A stretch of 64,000 nucleotides of DNA from Sorangium cellulosum (GTDB lineage: Bacteria > Myxococcota_A > Polyangia > Polyangiales > Polyangiaceae), in contig NZ_CP012673.1 in assembly GCF_002950945.1 (NCBI RefSeq), forward strand, positions 4,773,001 to 4,837,000, written 5' to 3'. Both the position numbers and the translations under genes were made by a program. The notes beneath the pieces are model-generated. The model saw only the letters and a list, made by a program, of their open reading frames with translations, did no database searches and was not told the DNA's origin. This document shows, piece by piece, positions 61,173-64,000 of this stretch. Numbering within the stretch: position 1 is the stretch's first letter; each line of letters opens with the position of its first letter.

Positions 61173-61653
61173 GTCCCGGCGACCAACGTAGCAAAGGCGC
61201 GCCGCGTCTCCGAGATCAACGTGCAAGGAAAGGCCGACGGTGATCCCTCCCCGGCTCGACCTCGGTCGGCGGAAGTGACGCAGCAAGGGCGCGCCCTGGG
61301 CACCTGGCGGAGTGGGAGAGCACCTTCACCTCCCTGCAGCAGAGCCCGCGGCCGCTCCCCGCGGCCGGGCCCGCGGCCCGCCGAGGCCCGGCGCAGGGGC
61401 AGATCCCTCCGCCGAGGCCGGCGCGGACGCGGGGCCGGCGCGGGGCGGAGCCCCCGCCGAGGAGCCCGTGCGCCCGCCGCGTCGTGTGCGCTCGCCGGCG
61501 TCCGCCGCGCGGTCGTGCTGCGCCGCGGCACCCGCCGCCGGGCCCAGCGTCCGCCGCTTTGCTTGCGCTGGCGTGTTCGGCGTGCCTCCGCCGCAAACGA
61601 ACACGTGGAGCGGGTTGCCACTGCTCGGAGCGCTGACTAGGCTCCGCGCCCGC
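61173..61653. other. 481-bp divergent intergenic region
   Basis: Separates the PP2C gene (minus) and the propeller lipoprotein operon (plus). A plus-strand frame extends the lipoprotein upstream to 61312 but has no ribosome site, and its Arg/Ala/Pro translation does not look coding. No repeat or RNA gene seen. Confidence 0.55.
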
Positions 61654-63498
61654 ATGAAGCCAGCCCGCGCACTTCTCCGGACATCTCGCGTTCTTGGTGC
61701 GGGCCTCGCGGCCTTGATCGTGGGCGGTCTCGGGGGGGCCGGCTGCTTCGTCGACAGCGAGGGCCTCTCGCCGCCGACCGACGGGTTCTATTACCCGACC
61801 GGCCTGGCGGTGTCCCCCGGCGGCCGGGTCCTCTACGTCGCGAACTCGGACTTCGATCTCCAGTACAACGGCGGCACGGTCCAGGCGCTGGATCTCCAGC
61901 GGCTGCGCAAGCGCGCGCTGGAGATCCAGCGCGCGCTCAATCCGGCGCAGGCGAGCGAGGGCGGCGTCGAGGAAGGGGCCGCCGCCGACGTGAGCGCGGC
62001 GTGCGGGAGCCTGGGGCCCAACGACGCGCCGGTGCTCTATCCCGGGCCCTGCGCGCCGCTCGACGTCGCGTCCCTCGACGGGGACGAGGAGATCATCCGG
62101 AGGTCGGCCATCGTCGGCGCCTTCGCCTCCGACGTCCTCCTGACCCACAGCCCGCCCGACCAGCGGGGCGCGCGGATGTTCGTGCCCGTGCGCGGCGATC
62201 CGTCGGTGACCTACTTCGAGATCGCCGACGATCGGGGCCATCCCGCGTCCCCCGAGGTGCCGCCGTGCTCGGTCGACACCGACGAGGGGACGATCGTCGA
62301 CTGCTTCTACATGAACTGCGGCCCGACCGACCGCTGCAGCCGCGAGAACCGCCTCGGCGAGGACCCGGTCGAGGGCGTCGGCAAGCTGCCGCTCGAGCCG
62401 TTCGACGTCGCCGCCAGCCCGGACGGGACGACGGTGGTCGTCTCCCACCAGACCGAGGACAAGGCCAGCCTGATCACCAACCCGTGGGGCCCCGGGACGC
62501 GCCCGCAGCTGTCCGCGATCCTCTCGGACCTCCCCGCCCAGCCGACCGAGCTCGCGGCCGTGCCGCCGCCGCGCCTGGTCACCCAGCTGGCCGAGGCCAA
62601 GAAGGTGATCGACTACCAGCCCGGCTTCCTGCTCACGTTCATCGCGGCGCCGCAGGTCGACCTGATCCGCGCCTCCTCCGGCGCGGCTCCGACCGATCCG
62701 CCCGCGACGTTGTTCCGGTCGGCGACGACCCCGATCTCCGCCGTCGCGAGCGGCGAGGACGCCCGCGGGATCGCGGTCGACGCGAGCGAGCGGCAGGCCT
62801 GCGAGGCGGGCTGCGGCGGGCCCTACCGCGCGTGCGCGGCGGCGTGCCGGGAGGGCTGCAGCTGCGACTGCGACGGCGACGACACATGCCAGGAGGCGTG
62901 CGACGCGTGCGAGGCGTCCTGCGACGAGGCGTGCCTCGACCCGTACACCACGTGCCTCGCCGGGTGCGCGGAGATCCCGCTGCTGGCGTTCGTGGCGCAC
63001 CGCTACCCGAGCTCGCTGCTCATCGGCGAGGTGAGGACGACGCTCGTCGAGAAGGACGGGTCGTGGGTCTCGGGGTACGAGACGCTCGCCATCCACGACG
63101 CCGTCCCGCTCGCGGCCTTCCCGTCCCGCGTCGCGGTGGGCGACGTGATCGACGCGGACGGCGCGCTCCGCCGCCGGGCGTTCGCGGTCGCGTTCGACAC
63201 GGGGCTCGCGTTCTCCTACGACCCGGAGGCGCGCCGCATCGACGCGGTCATCCGCACGGGGCGCGGGCCGCAGGCGATCGCCTTCGACACCGGCGTCACG
63301 TGCACCTCGGAGCGGGAGGACTGCGACTGCGCGGCGGATCCGCAGGGCCCCGGCTGCAGATCGTATTCCATGATGTACATCGCGCATTTCACCGACTCGT
63401 ACCTCGGCGTCGTCGACCTCGACATGCGCAACGCGAACACGTTCGGATCGATGATCCTCACGGTGGGCCGACCGGTCCCGCCCCGGGAGTCCCAATGA
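61654..63498 (+). CDS. Beta-propeller-like lipoprotein with Cys-rich insert
   Basis: A 614-residue lipoprotein. The signal ends at GGAGC. Blades of a YVTN-type propeller are visible: FYYPTGLAVSPGGRVLYVAN, PLEPFDVAASPDGTTVVVSH, FPSRVAVGDVIDADG and RGPQAIAFDTGVTCTS, then MYIAHFTDSYLGVVDLDMRN. Between about residues 381 and 439 there is a Cys-rich insert with 14 Cys in fewer than 60 residues, spaced mostly CxxxC, CxxC and CxC. ATG 61654 starts the mature frame. Its stop overlaps the start of the next lipoprotein (ATGA). Likely an outer-surface protein for binding or scaffolding; ligand unknown. Confidence 0.75.
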   Translation: MKPARALLRTSRVLGAGLAALIVGGLGGAGCFVDSEGLSPPTDGFYYPTGLAVSPGGRVLYVANSDFDLQYNGGTVQALDLQRLRKRALEIQRALNPAQASEGGVEEGAAADVSAACGSLGPNDAPVLYPGPCAPLDVASLDGDEEIIRRSAIVGAFASDVLLTHSPPDQRGARMFVPVRGDPSVTYFEIADDRGHPASPEVPPCSVDTDEGTIVDCFYMNCGPTDRCSRENRLGEDPVEGVGKLPLEPFDVAASPDGTTVVVSHQTEDKASLITNPWGPGTRPQLSAILSDLPAQPTELAAVPPPRLVTQLAEAKKVIDYQPGFLLTFIAAPQVDLIRASSGAAPTDPPATLFRSATTPISAVASGEDARGIAVDASERQACEAGCGGPYRACAAACREGCSCDCDGDDTCQEACDACEASCDEACLDPYTTCLAGCAEIPLLAFVAHRYPSSLLIGEVRTTLVEKDGSWVSGYETLAIHDAVPLAAFPSRVAVGDVIDADGALRRRAFAVAFDTGLAFSYDPEARRIDAVIRTGRGPQAIAFDTGVTCTSEREDCDCAADPQGPGCRSYSMMYIAHFTDSYLGVVDLDMRNANTFGSMILTVGRPVPPRESQ

Positions 63499-64000
63499 AG
63501 CTGCGCGCCGCGCTCCTCTCCCTCGGTGCCGCCCAGGCGCTCGCCGGGTGCTCCGAGGATCCCACGCCGATCGACGTCGAGTCCCTGGCGCAGTCCGGCC
63601 GGAGCGCCTTCGTGTGCATCGCGCTCGACCGGCCGGACCCGGCGAAGCCGCCCGTGATGCGGCCGCTGCCGATCACGGACTGCTCCTACCGCACAGCGGA
63701 GTCGCCGGACGAGTTCGAGATCGATCCCGAAGGCGGCAGGGCCGAGCTGCCGCACCTCTACGCCCTCGTGACGCAGACCTCGCGCGGCGAGGTCGCGGTC
63801 ATCGACCTGACCGCCCGGGAGTCGTCGGTCCTCGACCGCGATCAGAGCACGCCCGGCGCGAGCTTCCTCCCGGTGGGCGCGCAGCCGGTCGACATCGTCG
63901 CGACGCCGGGAGGCACCGCGACGTTCGTCGCCGTCGCCGAGCACGGCCGCGAGGGCATCTTCGCGCTCCCGTCGTCCATGGTGCTGCGGCGCGACGGCTG
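63495..64000 (+). CDS. Second propeller-like lipoprotein, truncated by the window
   Basis: The first 168 residues are present; the gene runs off the right edge. A short signal ends at LAGC. The following segment HLYALVTQTSRGEVAVIDLT and VGAQPVDIVATPGGTATFVA has the YVTN-propeller rhythm of the upstream protein, so the two are probably related partners. The start overlaps the upstream stop (ATGA), giving coupled translation. Confidence 0.8.
   Translation, partial: MKLRAALLSLGAAQALAGCSEDPTPIDVESLAQSGRSAFVCIALDRPDPAKPPVMRPLPITDCSYRTAESPDEFEIDPEGGRAELPHLYALVTQTSRGEVAVIDLTARESSVLDRDQSTPGASFLPVGAQPVDIVATPGGTATFVAVAEHGREGIFALPSSMVLRRDG

Noticed and set aside
61312..61653. Upstream extension of the propeller lipoprotein gene
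   Set aside because: Would add 114 residues before a perfectly normal lipoprotein signal, with no ribosome site at its start.

Overview
The window is very GC-rich, with G or C at almost every third codon position and frequent GTG and TTG starts. Its gene content is that of a large-genome myxobacterium of the Sorangium/Polyangiales type: a giant Ser/Thr kinase-ATPase-TPR protein, two PP2C phosphatases, many lipoproteins with Gly/Ala/Ser-rich linkers, and a type VI secretion island. The species assignment is inferred from style and content; there is no rRNA or tRNA in the window to anchor it.

Layout. 1-3.6 kb: a nucleotidyltransferase, an aspartic-protease-like lipoprotein and an exported ferritin-like protein. 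3.6-8.7 kb: an RND efflux permease and membrane-fusion lipoprotein, divergent from a TetR regulator; the space between them holds three copies of one palindromic operator. 8.7-10.9 kb: an Ogt-AlkA fusion (alkylation repair) and an AraC-type regulator. 11-15 kb: a zinc-protease-like lipoprotein, then an overlapping AAA ATPase / DUF4435 TOPRIM-like pair that resembles the PARIS phage-defence genes, and a GNAT acetyltransferase. 15-24.2 kb: scattered exopolysaccharide functions (Wza-like export lipoprotein, O-antigen-ligase-like membrane protein, Wzz fused to a BY-kinase-like domain), with a cytochrome P450, a duplicated STAS-like protein and an ATP-grasp protein between them. 24.2-33.3 kb: an SGNH-like lipoprotein, an atypical AT-richer GNAT gene with a coupled small ORF, an aldehyde dehydrogenase, a PP2C phosphatase, a GT28-like glycosyltransferase, a TIM-barrel-like protein, and a protein that joins a PqqD-like domain to a FliB/YkgJ cysteine cluster.

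33.3-34.1 kb is a non-coding region dominated by two convergent arrays of a 7-bp repeat around hexamer repeats, forming a long imperfect inverted repeat. 35.4-50.5 kb is a type VI secretion spike island: DUF2169 protein, thiolase-like protein, three different VgrG proteins in tandem, a DUF6484-like protein, two proteins sharing a new-looking Trp-containing helical module, and a HEAT-repeat protein. A VapBC-type toxin-antitoxin pair lies inside the island on the opposite strand. No sheath, baseplate or ClpV genes are present, so this is an orphan spike/cargo island.

50.5-64 kb: a PEGA/TPR-like envelope protein, a Cys-rich lipoprotein, an OmpH/Skp-like chaperone next to the giant kinase, a proline-rich exported protein, a membrane-anchored PP2C phosphatase, and an operon of two beta-propeller-like lipoproteins, the second cut by the window edge.

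The most interesting candidates are the AAA-DUF4435 pair, the PqqD-FliB fusion with its TIM-barrel neighbour, the VgrG triplet with an inserted domain, the paired W-modules, and the heptamer inverted array. All function calls come from reading motifs by eye; no database search was possible.
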